Positions 44,860-55,432 of a DNA stretch of 64,000 nt are shown here, piece after piece. A model generated the notes under the pieces. It was given only the letters and a program-made list of their open reading frames with translations, was not told the origin of the DNA and did not search any database. The stretch lies in contig CM050449.1 in NCBI GenBank assembly GCA_027563935.2, forward strand, positions 85,467,178 through 85,531,177, in the 5' to 3' direction. The position numbers and the translations under genes are program-made. The stretch's first letter is position 1; each line of letters starts with the position of its first letter. The stretch comes from Costus lasius (lineage: Eukaryota; Streptophyta; Magnoliopsida; Zingiberales; Costaceae).

Positions 44860-46551
44860 ACTTGCAAGACTCGAACGATGTTTTATGCTTTTCTTTCATG
44901 CTCACATGCCATATCTCTATTTTCGTAAATAGCATGATGCATGGCAAACGATTTTTCTAAAAGTAGAAAAATTAGGGTTTCTTGTTTCTATCATCCTCTC
45001 AATCTCTTTTGGATTTTTGGACTATTTTTCTTGTCTGATTTAAAGATCAAAGGCGCACGTAATTTTGTCAAGTAGGACGGGCATTGTGTCTTCGGACTGG
45101 CCAAGTCTCTTGATCTGACAAAATTGCCAGCCGAAAGGATCTCTGAAATCATCATGAAAAATAAATCGCAATTAACCAAAAGATTTGTGAGAAGAAGATA
45201 AGAAAAAGAGACTAGTTTTATGAAAAAGTAAAATTTCAGATTTTATGTTTTTCATGAGCATGTAGAATTGCATGAGTAAATACCTTGATTGTGCATAATG
45301 TTGTGATCATGAGTCAAGCCCCTTTTGCATTCCTATGATGTATCCTTGTGCGGCCTGCGTGCCATCTTTTTCATTATCTTTGTAAAAATTAAGATGAAGA
45401 TTAAGGGCTAGGCGCATCCTTCTTGGACCTTGATGCTCGCATCTTGCTTGATGGCGCAAGCATGCAAGGTAGCGCATGCAAGGTGGCGCATGAAAGTTGG
45501 TGCTTGGTTGCTTGGTGGCGCAAGAAAGCTTGGCCAAACCTCTTTTGGTTTGAGAGCTAGCCATCTTGGCCCCTTGCATGGTGGCGCACCTTCCTTGGAG
45601 GAAGACCATGGCATTGGCCGAACCTATGGGGAACTTTTAAAGTGTACCTCTAGGGTTTGAGAGCTAAACCATGAGAGAAGGACCTTGGAGCCAACCTTGA
45701 AGTTCAAGCTAGAGGTCGGCTAGGCTAGGTCTAGTTTTTGGGGCTTGTGTTCTAGGACAAGAGTTGAACCTCTTTCATGGCATGGGTTGGTTCAATGTCT
45801 TGCATAGGATATGATAACATCATTCTTTACTGCTTTTATTATTATCTGTAGAAGCATGTTTGTAATGTTTTATCATTATGTTATCACCATAGGATTGCAT
45901 GCCTGTAATGATAGACATAAGATAAAACTGAGATGATGAGACTTTAAACAAAAACCCTCAATTAAAATATCAAGTCTAGTAGCCTTCTAACGCGTAGCCC
46001 TCACTAAGCTATCGATCAGTGGAGTTGTGAATTGTTTCCCACCCTCGTGGGACACACCCACTTATCTTTAGAAAGTGCATGGTGACAATAGTTTCCCCAG
46101 TCCAGTTTTAACCTGGGCGTGCCTTCGCAAGGAAACTCGTTGGCCCTGAGCATAACAGTTAGGAATGGACTTGACTAGATTTTCATGTGTGCTAGGCACA
46201 TGATGAAACTCTAGAGGCATCGTTGAGAGGTTAGGGTTTCATGCTGTATCCAGCCCTCGTTGGACATGAAATGCCTGGACTGTCTCAATAAGGGGAATTG
46301 CTTGGAGCAATCGGCCGGCGCACCCACCTTAGGAAACATGGGTCACTTTGTGCATCTCATCCCACCCTCGTGGGATGCGAAGCCCTGTGTGGAATGAGGA
46401 TCTCATCTCACTAGGAAATCTTGGATTTCTCGATTGACTTTATGGGTTGTCAATTCGATTAAAAATAGTGGGAGCCATGGTCATTTAAAACAAGTCCAGT
46501 TTAAATGACTCGAAGTAGTACTAATCTGCTGTTTCTTGGTTGTTGTAGAAC
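44860..46551 (+). other. Cop3 untranslated leader
   Basis: 1.7 kb without recognisable protein. It contains two related hairpins around the word CCCACCCTCGTGGG (46038-46053 and 46358-46377). GGCGCA-rich text around 45450-45600 carries open frames on both strands that look accidental. Confidence 0.72.
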
Positions 46552-47030
46552 AATGGCTATGAACAATAGCAGTTGGTCACTGCGATCTACCCTAGAAAGG
46601 GATAAGTTGGTTGGATCCAACTTACTGGATTGGTATATGAACTTGAGAATCATGCTCAAGCTCGAAAGGAAGCTTTATGTCCTTGAGCGTCCTTTTCCTG
46701 AGCCACTTCCATGCTCGGCCTCAGCGGCTGAGAGGGATGCTTATGATAAGCATCAGGTTGATACTTTGGAGGTTGCTAACCAACATGTCACCTGAATTTA
46801 GAGGGTGATATGAATCGAAGAGTGCCTCTGAGATTATTTTTAATCTAAGGCAGCTCTTTGATGAATTGGTTGAGCTCAATCCTCCTAAAGTTGATATTCA
46901 GTGTGTTGAGCCGAAAAGCTTGTCCAAGGAACTGAAATTAAAGATGGATATGATCAGGAATAATAGGTGCTATTCATGTGGAGGGCCACCTCACATGTTG
47001 AAGGACATGTTGCAACTTCAGAATGAGGAG
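46552..47030 (+). pseudogene. Cop3 gag (shortened)
   Basis: Starts MAMNNSSWSLRSTLERDKLV, then LDWYMNLRIMLKLERKLYVL, as in Cop1 and Cop2. It breaks at QHVT and a stop (46795). Most of the gag core is missing, since the next block already enters RNNRCYSCGGPPHMLKDM. That zinc knuckle has lost its last Cys. Compared with Cop1, several hundred bases of gag appear deleted. Confidence 0.83.
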
Positions 47031-47838
47031 AAGAAAGGTAAGGCCTTGTCTTCATGCTCAGGTATTTATGTTACCGAAGTCAACCTCTCTACTCCTATGA
47101 CATGGGTATTGGATACTGCATGTGAAGCTCATATTTGTACAAATATGCACAGGCTCAGAAAGGGTAGATCGGTAAGGCCTAGAGAGATTGACCTACGGAT
47201 AGGTAACAGGGCACAAGTTGCTGTTGTTGCTGTAGGAGTTTCTCTCCCTGCCTTCTGGACTTCAGTTAAAGCTAGACAATTGCTATTATGTACCTTCCCT
47301 TATCAAAACATTGTATCCACTCCTTGCTCTTGGCAAAGAAAGGATTTAAGTTTGAAATAAAAGAGAACTTATGTTCTTTTTCTTTTGCAAACATGTTTTA
47401 TGGGAAGGGTACTTTGTGCAATGGTCAGCATGTCTTGGACATGGATAGCTCTATTTGTAACATAAATAATAAAAGGACCAAACTGAGTGGTTCAGTTGGT
47501 GCTTTCCTATGGCATTGTCGATTAGCCCATATAAACAAGAATCGCATTCGACAACTCCATGCAAATGGGTTGTTAGATTTGAGTTTCTTGGAGGAACTTG
47601 ATACATGTGAGACTTGTTTATTAGGGAAAATGACAAAGGCACCCTTCACCGAGACTAGTGAGAGGGCAGGAGGTTTATTAGATCTCATACATACTAATGT
47701 GTGTGGGCCTTTCAATAAACAAGCAGAGGAGGGTACAACTACTTCATCGCGTTTACTGATGACTTCAGTAGATATGGTTATGTCTATCTGATGAGACATA
47801 AGTCTGAATCCTTTGAGAAATTTAAGGAGTTTAGACAT
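47031..47838 (+). pseudogene. Cop3 protease and start of integrase
   Basis: Protease box TWVLDTACEAHICT keeps the catalytic DTA. A frameshift near 47280-47300 leads to the GAG-pre-integrase block (LWHCRLAHINKNRIRQLHA, ETCLLGKMTKAPF) and the integrase start DLIHTNVCGPFNK, where the first catalytic Asp (normally HSD/TD) reads Asn. Another shift lies at about 47730 within FTDDFSRYGYV. Confidence 0.85.
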
Positions 47839-48420
47839 GAAGTAGAGAACCAGCTTGGTAGATCCATTAAGGCTCTTCGATCAGATCGTGGTGGAGAGTA
47901 CCTGAGCGGTGAGTTCTTTGACTATCTGAGAGAGTGTGGGATCATATCCCAACTCACTCCTCCTGGAACACCTCAATGGAATGATGTATCTGAAAGGAGA
48001 AATTGAACTTTGTTGGACATGGTTCAATCTATGATGAGTCATGCAACTCTACCTCCCTCATTCTGGGGACATGCACTTAAGACAGCTTCTCTAATACTGA
48101 ATAATGTTCCATCTAAGAGTGTCTCAAAGATTCCATACGAGGTATGGAGTGGGAGATGCCCTAATCTCACTTTTATCAGGATCTGGGGATGTAAGGCTTA
48201 TGTCAAACGTCAGGATTCTAGCAAGCTAGAACCTAGATCTGATAAGTGTATGTTTGTGGGGTACCCTAAGGAGACTAAGGGTTACTACTTCTATGTTCCC
48301 ACCGAGAACAAAGTTTTTGTTGCTCGGGGTGCTGTCTTTCTAGAGAAAGAATTGCTCATGAAAGAAGTTAGTGGAGGAAGTTTGACTTGGACGAGGTCCA
48401 AGTGCAACCACAAGACATAG
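47791..48420 (+). pseudogene. Cop3 integrase core and C-terminal domain
   Basis: Frame 47791-48006 encodes LRSDRGGEYLSGEFFDYLRE (second catalytic Asp) and SERRN with the catalytic Glu, followed by TGA in place of the Arg codon. 48010-48420 continues LDMVQSMMSHATLPPSFWGH, PYEVWSGRCPNLTFIRIWGC and FVGYPKETKGYYFYVPTENK. Both pieces share one frame, so the break is a nonsense change. Confidence 0.87.
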
Positions 48421-49596
48421 AGATGGAACTTGAGCCACCTGCACCGGTTGCTAGGCACCCTGAGGCTCAGACACAGGCCCCATGTAGGTCTGGGAGGATT
48501 CGTCGTGCACCTGAGAGGTATGGGTCGCTGCCGACCCAACACGATGGGATCTTCATCATTGAGGATGAACCCAGGACTTATGATGAGGCGGTCAGTGGAC
48601 CGGACTCCGAGAGATGGCTTGAGGCCATAAGATCCGAGATGGATTCCATGTCGGCTAACCAAGTCTGGGATTTGGTTGAGCTACCTGATGGGGTAAAACC
48701 CATAGGGTGTAAATAGGTCTTTAAGAGGAAGACAGACATGGATGGCAACATAGTTACCTATAAAGGTGGACTAGTGGCTAAAGGATTCAAACAAGTCCAC
48801 AGGGTGGACTATGATGAAACCTTCTCGCCAGCTGCCATGATCAAATCCATTCGGATTCTGCTTGCTATAGCTGCATATCATGACTATGAGATATGGCAGA
48901 TGGATGTGAAGACAGCGTTCCTTAACGGGAAGCTGACTAAGGATGTGTATATGTCACAACCTGATGGCTTCATCCATCCTGCAGAGGCTAATAAAGTCTG
49001 CAGGCTAAAGAGATCCATTTATGGATTAAAGCAAGCATCTCGAAGTTGGAATCTTCGATTTGATGAAGCCGTGAGAGATTATGGCTTTATCAAAAGCGAA
49101 GATGACGCCTGTGTATACAGAAAATTCAGTGGGAGCTTGGTGATTTTTCTGGTCTTGTATGTCGATGACATACTGCTCATCGGAAATGACATCCCTAGTC
49201 TTCAAGCTGTGAAGACATGGTTGGGGAAGTGTTTCGAGATGAAAGACTTAGGGGAGGCCGCCTATATTCTAGGCGTAAGGATCTACCGGGATAGATCCAA
49301 GAGGCTCCTGGCCCTTAGTCAGAGTACCTACATTGATAAGGTCCTGGAGAGGTTCAACTTGGAGCAATCCAAGAAAGGATACCTTCCAGTGAGACATGGC
49401 CTTACTCTCTCAAAGAGCCAGTGTCCTACAACATAGGCTGAGAGGGATAACATGAGTCGAATTCCCTATGCTTCAGCAGTGGGATCAATCATGTATGCAA
49501 TGCTGTGTACTAGACCAGATGTGGTTTATGCTGAAAGCATAACCAGTCGATACCAATCCAATCCAGGTCTGCAGTACTGGGTGGCTGTAAAGAATA
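48387..49596 (+). pseudogene. Cop3 reverse transcriptase
   Basis: One frame with two nonsense codons. The linker (RSGRIRRAPERYGSLPTQHD, AIRSEMDSMSANQVWDLVEL) meets TAG at 48714-48716 where the family has the Trp of GCKWVFKRK. The next 232 residues hold VDYDETFSPAAM, QMDVKTAFLNGKL, GLKQASRSW, and the YVDD active site in LVLYVDDILLIGND. A TAG follows CPTT (49434-49436) where Cop1 has Gln. All catalytic Asp residues are present. Confidence 0.89.
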
Positions 49597-49599
49597 TCC

Positions 49600-50142
49600 T
49601 TGAGTGTCCTGAAAAGGACTAAGGATTTATTCTATATGGTCTATGGGGACAGGAAGAGCTCAGTGTGCAGGGCTTCACTGATGAGTCGTTCCAGTCTGAT
49701 CCTGACGACTTCAGATCGCAGACCAGCTATTTGTTTAAGATGGTTGGAGGTGCTGTATGCTGGAAGAGCTTCAAGCAATCCACCATAGCTAATTCTACAA
49801 CCGAAGCTGAGTATGTGGTTGCTTTTGAGGCAGCCAATGAAGCCGTTTGGATCAGGAAGTTCTTTTCTGAACTTCAGGTGGTTCCAAGTGCAATGGATCC
49901 CATTGAGCTCTACTATGACAACAATGGGAACTGCACATACTAAGGAACCACGGTCTCATCAAAGGTCCAAACACATGCTCAGAAGATTTCACCTGATCAG
50001 AGAGATCATTGACAGAGGTGATGTCAAGATTAGCAGAATTGACACAGAGAGCAATCTAGCAGACCCACTGACCAAGGCTTTGGCGCAGCAGAAGCATGAT
50101 GGTCGTACTAGAGATATGGGGTTGAGGTTGCTCAACCTCTAG
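49600..50142 (+). pseudogene. Cop3 RNase H
   Basis: QGFTDESFQSDPDDFRSQTS, VGGAVCWKSFKQSTIANSTT and EAEYVVAFEAANEAVWIRKF carry the RNase H core. A frameshift at about 49925 separates LYYDNNG from KEPRSHQRSKHMLRRFHLIR and the tail NLADPLTKALAQQKHDGRTR...GLRLLNL, the normal end of Copia pol. Confidence 0.88.
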
Positions 50143-50147
50143 GTCTT

Positions 50148-50163
50148 AGTGCAAGTGGGAGAT
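50148..50163 (+). other. Cop3 polypurine tract
   Basis: AGTGCAAGTGGGAGAT directly before the 3' LTR; identical to the same site in Cop1. Confidence 0.88.
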
Positions 50164-52233
50164 TGTTGGTGTATATGCCCTAGGACCTAGTTTTGGTCCA
50201 TCTTTGTACTACTTGACTCTGATATTCATATATCTTTCTGGCATTGTCATTATCATTGTTTATCTACACCTGCGATTGTGTACTTACATGATAATGTCCC
50301 TGGAGACAGATTGGATCTGTGCTCAAATGATTGTCCCCAGTCGATGTACCTGAGTGGATATGGGACAGCTCTGATACTTGTGAGACTGGTATGTGGGCTG
50401 GTTAGGCACGTGGTGCTAACGCAGACACATGGGTATATCATTGGAGGATATACTGGACCGACCCGCTGTGAGGCTATGACTTGGTGTCATGAGTTATCCT
50501 CACAAGTGACAGGAGATGCATTGATCCCTTGACTTGAGGTCATTGATCATTCTATATGGTTAGGGACTTGCTTTGATACAACCTAACACCTCGCCATAGT
50601 TGGGAGGTCATAACGGTTGTCGTTGAGTATGTCACGACCCATATGAGAAGGTCAATGGACAGACAAAGGATTTGCCCCTTCCTTAGGGAAGTATGATATC
50701 CATGGAGCTCCTCTATGGTTCTATGACTGAGAGTGTATGGCCATACCCAGGTAAGAACCTGATTTAGTCATAACCATGTGATTGGGTGAAAACAAGTGGT
50801 GACACACTTGTCCAATCGGATATCAGTTCTGCAAAGAGACTGTAATGCATCTGTACCTTGTTGCAATGATGGGGATGTCGATGTCGATATCCATTCCGAT
50901 GACTTGGGTAGCAGCGATGCACTGCTAGGTGCCACTCACTACTTGTGGTGACATTTGGTTAGCACTGCCAACGTCAGAGGGACCTACAGGGTCACACACC
51001 TTGATACTCGAGTTCTCGTATTGATCGGAAAGCCTTATGATCGAGTTATTGGATAACTCGGATCTAATTGGGAGATTTCATCAGCGCCAATGGGCCTAAT
51101 GATATGGAAGAATGTTATTGGAGCCAAACTTCATTTTTGGCAGGTTGACCCGTATTTGACCATGATTGGTCACATTTGGATTAGGGTTGCATTGGATTGG
51201 ATCCAAGTGCTTAATCAACCCATGTAATGAAGTTTGGGCTAGCTCATTATCCAATGAGGCCCAATAACAAGTTCTCATGAAGTGAGAAAAGGCTAAAAGG
51301 GTATAATGGGGACAAAACTTCTCCCTTAGGCGCCTATGGGCATAATGGGGAGAAGTGGCGCAATTTGCTTCATTAGGAAGCTTTAGGCGCCTTGCCCCTC
51401 TACCTTGGATGGTATGCTTGCTTCTATGGCAAGTCTTGGGGCTGATATGGCTTGGTAGACTTCTTTGGAAGGTCTCATGCGCATATGGATAATTAGGAGA
51501 GGTTTATGGTAAAGTCTTAGAGACTTTCCTTACCTCAAACCCTAATTACTCCCTCCCCTTTACCCTAGCCGCCTCCTCCTTTGAGAATTGCGCCCACACC
51601 CTATTATTGCTGCCCCCTCTTGCCTCTCTATATATACATGGGTATATGCGAGAGCAAAAGTTGATTTTGGCATGAGCAAGAATTAGAAGGGCAAAGAGGG
51701 AGGCTTTGGCGAAAGTCTTCTCTTCCATCTTCATCCTAACCGCAAGTCTCTTCTATCCTTCTTCTCTTGGAGCAAGGAGGGATAGGACTTGGTGTCTTCA
51801 CCCTCTTGCCTCTTATCTTGACGCATCTTCTCTAGGAGTTGGCGCAAGTAAGGATGAGGAGTTGAAGACATGGCGGCAACATCTCCATCTTTCTTCTTCG
51901 TTGGCGCTTCTACTTTGGAAGTGGCGCAAGGGTTGAAGAAAGTGCACTAAGGCTTGGATCTTCTTCCCGAGGCTAGCACCGGACGTGGAAGAAGAGGACT
52001 CGAGGGATCCGTGTGTGTGAGACTGCAGAGGGCGCACGCTTGGGCGCCTATCACGACATCGACCTCATCTTGCTCTAAGGTATTTCCTAACTCATCGTGT
52101 CGACTCTCTTGCTTGCGATCTTCACTGGGTTTTTGGGACCGGTCTGTTTCGGGGACATTCTTCCGCTGTGCAATGTATGTATGTATGTTTATAACTCTGA
52201 AAATTTGTAAAATGTCCTCGGGGTTTCCCAACA
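50164..52233 (+). repeat. Cop3 3' LTR (2070 bp)
   Basis: Matches 42816-44845 with about 34 substitutions. It contains an extra 39 bp (about 51864-51902) starting AAGACATGGCGGC between two GTTG words, absent from the 5' copy. It ends CCCAACA followed by the target duplication TGCTG. Confidence 0.93.
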
Positions 52234-52238
52234 TGCTG

Positions 52239-53703
52239 TTGTGATGATATCTTTCTTGAATATTTTTGCCTAGATTTTCATAGTGTAATTATGTGATGCT
52301 TCTATTATTAGGCACTGAGTCTGATTCAGGTATTTTGCAAGAATGACATTGCGACATTGCAACATTCTGATGATTTTCTGTGATGAGTTGATGATTATGT
52401 GATACACTGAAATATACACCATGATATATTTGATAATGCTGTGATCCTATGATAGCCATGTGTAAACTTTGAGATTGAATCCATGCATGGTAGGAAGTGG
52501 TTATGATATGTTGAATGCACCATCCTATTAGAATATATTCTATGATCATATCCATTTGTTCTATGATTCTGAAATCTTTTGATTGGATTGATTGAAACTG
52601 TTGATTAGTGGGTTACACATTTCTGTGAATGTTCAAGGATGACAGGCTAGTAGTTTACATATGATTTCATATTGAGGTACATATTTACTTATTCATTCCA
52701 TGATTCCATGCTACTTGTTGGGAAATGATCATAAGTGTGATCTGTAGAGCATGATATTAAAAAGAAAGAAAGAAAAAAAAACAAATAAAAACAAATAAAG
52801 ACTCCTCTACTTGGCACTACGAAAAATAGGTAGTGGTACCTAAGACATGAGTTGAGGTCTAATATCATATTTTGTTTTGAAGACTCCTCTACTTGGCACT
52901 GCGAAAAATTGGCAGTGGTACCTAAGACATGAGTTGAAGTCTAATATCACCTTCTATTTTGAAAGCTAGTGTCAATACTTGAATACAATGAGAGGTGATC
53001 ATGCTTGTTCTTCAATAATACATTTGTGTCTGACCCAACAAGTTGATTTTGGATGAATTAGATTTGCATAAGTAGTATGTGTGCTAAATTGAGTTATTGT
53101 ATGCCCCTAGCTGAATGTCTTGATTTTTAGATATTGTGGGATCTATCTGCTGAACTTTTTTATCAATATCTCATCATTTGATTTCTCATATCTAGATCAT
53201 GGATTGCTTATAGATATTCTCTGACTTGGATGCATGTTTTCAGCTAGTATAACTTCTTTCAAACTTGTCATGCGTTTCATCTCAGTTTATTACTTGAGGA
53301 CAAGCACAAATTTAAGTCTAGGAATATTATAAAAGATTACCGTCAGTTTTGGTAGCTTGTCTTGTGAGAGGTGATAAAGTTTGTCTTGCAATAGCATATT
53401 TGTGTCTGGCTCCAACATTTGATTTTGGATTAATTGAATTGGTGAATGTAGTATGTATGCTAGACTGGATTCTTTGTATGCTCATAGCAGAATGCATTAT
53501 CATTTAAAGATTGTGGGACCTACTTGATTCAATTGTTGTTAATAGACTCATCATCTGATTTCTCAAATTGGATCATAGTTAGCTCATAGAAATATCTGAC
53601 TTGGTTGTATGTTTTTAAATTGAATAACTTCTTTTACACCTGTCATGTGTTTCATCTTATTTTATTGCTTGAGGACAAGCAAAAATTTAAGTCTGAGAAT
53701 ATT
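52239..53703 (+). other. Gyp3 3' non-coding region, second part, with polypurine-type tract
   Basis: Resumes the Gyp3 text after Cop3. No protein is visible. It contains a two-copy tandem repeat (52799-52957, period about 82 bp; word CTCCTCTACTTGGCACT). A second tandem duplication of about 350-375 bp follows (about 52985-53335 and 53360-53703), each copy ending with CTTGAGGACAAGCA and AATTTAAGTCT. The second copy lies just before the 3' LTR and takes the place of the polypurine tract. Confidence 0.75.
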
Positions 53704-55432
53704 TGATGCCTTGCATTTTGATAGTATTTTCTGATATCATTTTATCTCAAAATAAGACATATTCTGGTGCTTTTATATAATATTCAGGCTTATTTATTTG
53801 CTTTGTTTGGAATCTTCACTTTTCCTTATCTTTATACAATTTCAGGTAAAATCACTCATTTCTATAGGTTATTTGAAGATTCTAAAGTCATGGAGTGATT
53901 TCTAGTAATGAGACAAAGCTACACAAAAAATTTGGGATCAATCAGAGCTTTCTTTGAAAAATACGGCAAGGTGAACCCCACAGGGTTCATCGGTGCTTTT
54001 GCTAATGACCGAAACTCATAGACTGCTTCACAGCCTGGTGAACCCCACGGGGTTCACCCGTGATTCTCTCTGAGGCAATTGACCCAGAAGCATACAGAAG
54101 GATTCACTGGTAGGTGAACCCCATGGGGTTCACCGGTGCTTCTCTCTCACTTGGAATTACACAGCATGCTTCACCACCAGCACGGAGTTCACCGGTGATT
54201 CTTACTGGACAAAACGTAAAGAAGGCTTCAACTCGCGATCAAAACTGGGCAGCCCGACCTACACTCGGTTTTTCTTCGATTTTGGGCCCAATAAAAATTA
54301 AACAAATATGGAAAAATATGTTTTGGAAAGCTAACAAAGAGGCGAATCTTTTGGATATAAAAGCCTTCTTTTTCGTGCCATATTTGGGGAGAAATCGAGG
54401 AAAAGGCGAGTTAGGGCGAGTTGACCGACACCCATTCAGAATTTTGGCGATTTTGAACCCGATCGATGTCCAAATTTGTCAAGAAAGGACTTTTTGGAAA
54501 GCTAATTCGAAGGAGAACACAAGGAATATAAAAGCCCCAATTTTTATTTCCAATGGGGAGAGCAATCGGTGGACGAAGCGGCTAGGGCGAGTAGGGCTAG
54601 CGACAAGGGCTTCCGGAGAGGATTTTAGGGGCGATTTCACAACGGATCTTCACCAAACTTGGAGGAAACATTCACATCATTTTCTCCTACCTCTCCTTTA
54701 TCTTTGTTTCAAGTTTTCTTTGTTGATTTGAGAGATTTATGCTGATTTGTATGACTTTTATAGCGTAAACCTTTATTTGGGGATCGGATGAAGCCTTTGA
54801 CTTGATCTATTGTATGAACTAAACTTTCTTGATGTTTTGAGTCTTATCTGAGCATATTTTATTTAGTTATGCTTATTTCATAATATTACCTTGATCAAGT
54901 AATATTGTGTTTTAGCCGACGCGATTCATACCGAGAGGAGGATTGTGGTGGTGGAACCCCTAGGTAAAACTTGTGAATCTATGACACGAGAGTGCTTGGT
55001 TTTCACTCGAGGGCGACATAATTTTTCATAGAACTCATTGGGTTTATTTGTAACGATCCACCGTGAGAGTAGGAGACCATTCCGGTTAAGCACCAGGGTG
55101 TACCACCGAGAGGGGACATCCTGTAATTTAGGAAAGATTCCTTATGTAAAATGATAAATTCATGCATCAACTAAATTCTAGTTCAGATAGATCAGTCAAT
55201 GTAGTGAATTCTATAATCCTGATATCTCTCAATTAGACACCCTTTGTATTTTTTTATCATTGTTTTTCCTATTTTATTTATAGTTGAGTTAGTTTACTTT
55301 ATTCCCAAAACACAAAAAATTGGATTGCTTAGCTTCTAAAAATAAGAATAGTTGGTACTTGACCTAGCTGCCTATAGGATCGACAATCTTTTATATTACT
55401 TCGATAACACCGTGCGCTTGCGGTGCGTATCA
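53704..55432 (+). repeat. Gyp3 3' LTR (complete, 1729 bp)
   Basis: From TGATGCCTTGCATTTTGATA to CGGTGCGTATCA, followed by Gyp2 gag sequence. It has an ATAGCGTAAACC run (54761) as in the Gyp2 LTR and a four-unit palindromic array. Confidence 0.9.
53970..54200 (+). repeat. Palindromic word array in the Gyp3 3' LTR
   Basis: Copies at 53970-53991, 54037-54058 (perfect arms GGTGAACCCC/GGGGTTCACC), 54113-54134 and a decayed one near 54180. Spacing is 67, 76 and 67 bp. Each is followed by GTGATT or GGTGCTT. Confidence 0.87.

Larger units (their letters stand above)
42816..52233 (+). mobile_element. Cop3: complete but decayed Ty1/Copia retrotransposon (9.4 kb)
   Basis: Both LTRs are complete (42816-44845 and 50164-52233) with TG...CA ends, flanked by a perfect 5-bp duplication TGCTG (42811-42815 and 52234-52238). 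Primer site, leader, gag, protease, integrase, reverse transcriptase, RNase H and polypurine tract are all in Copia order. By hand I count about 34 substitutions over ~2030 aligned LTR bases (about 1.7%) plus a 39-bp indel. The coding part has at least five frameshifts and several nonsense codons. It belongs to the same family as Cop2. Confidence 0.94.
38332..55432 (+). mobile_element. Gyp3: pol-less Athila-like Gypsy element (contains Cop3)
   Basis: LTRs at 38332-40007 and 53704-55432, primer site, a decayed gag, then directly the 3' non-coding region. Removing Cop3 (42816-52233 plus one target duplication) leaves about 7.7 kb. Protease core, reverse transcriptase, RNase H and integrase are all missing, so it could move only with help from related elements. 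It interrupts the Gyp2 gag. Its left LTR lacks the first 18 bases seen in the right copy and no target duplication is recognisable. Over the first 250 aligned bases the LTRs differ at about 4%. Confidence 0.87.

Noticed and set aside
44566..44928. A 120-codon frame in the Cop3 LTR, also seen at 51954-52244
   Set aside because: It spans LTR, primer site and leader; the frame is an accident of LTR sequence.
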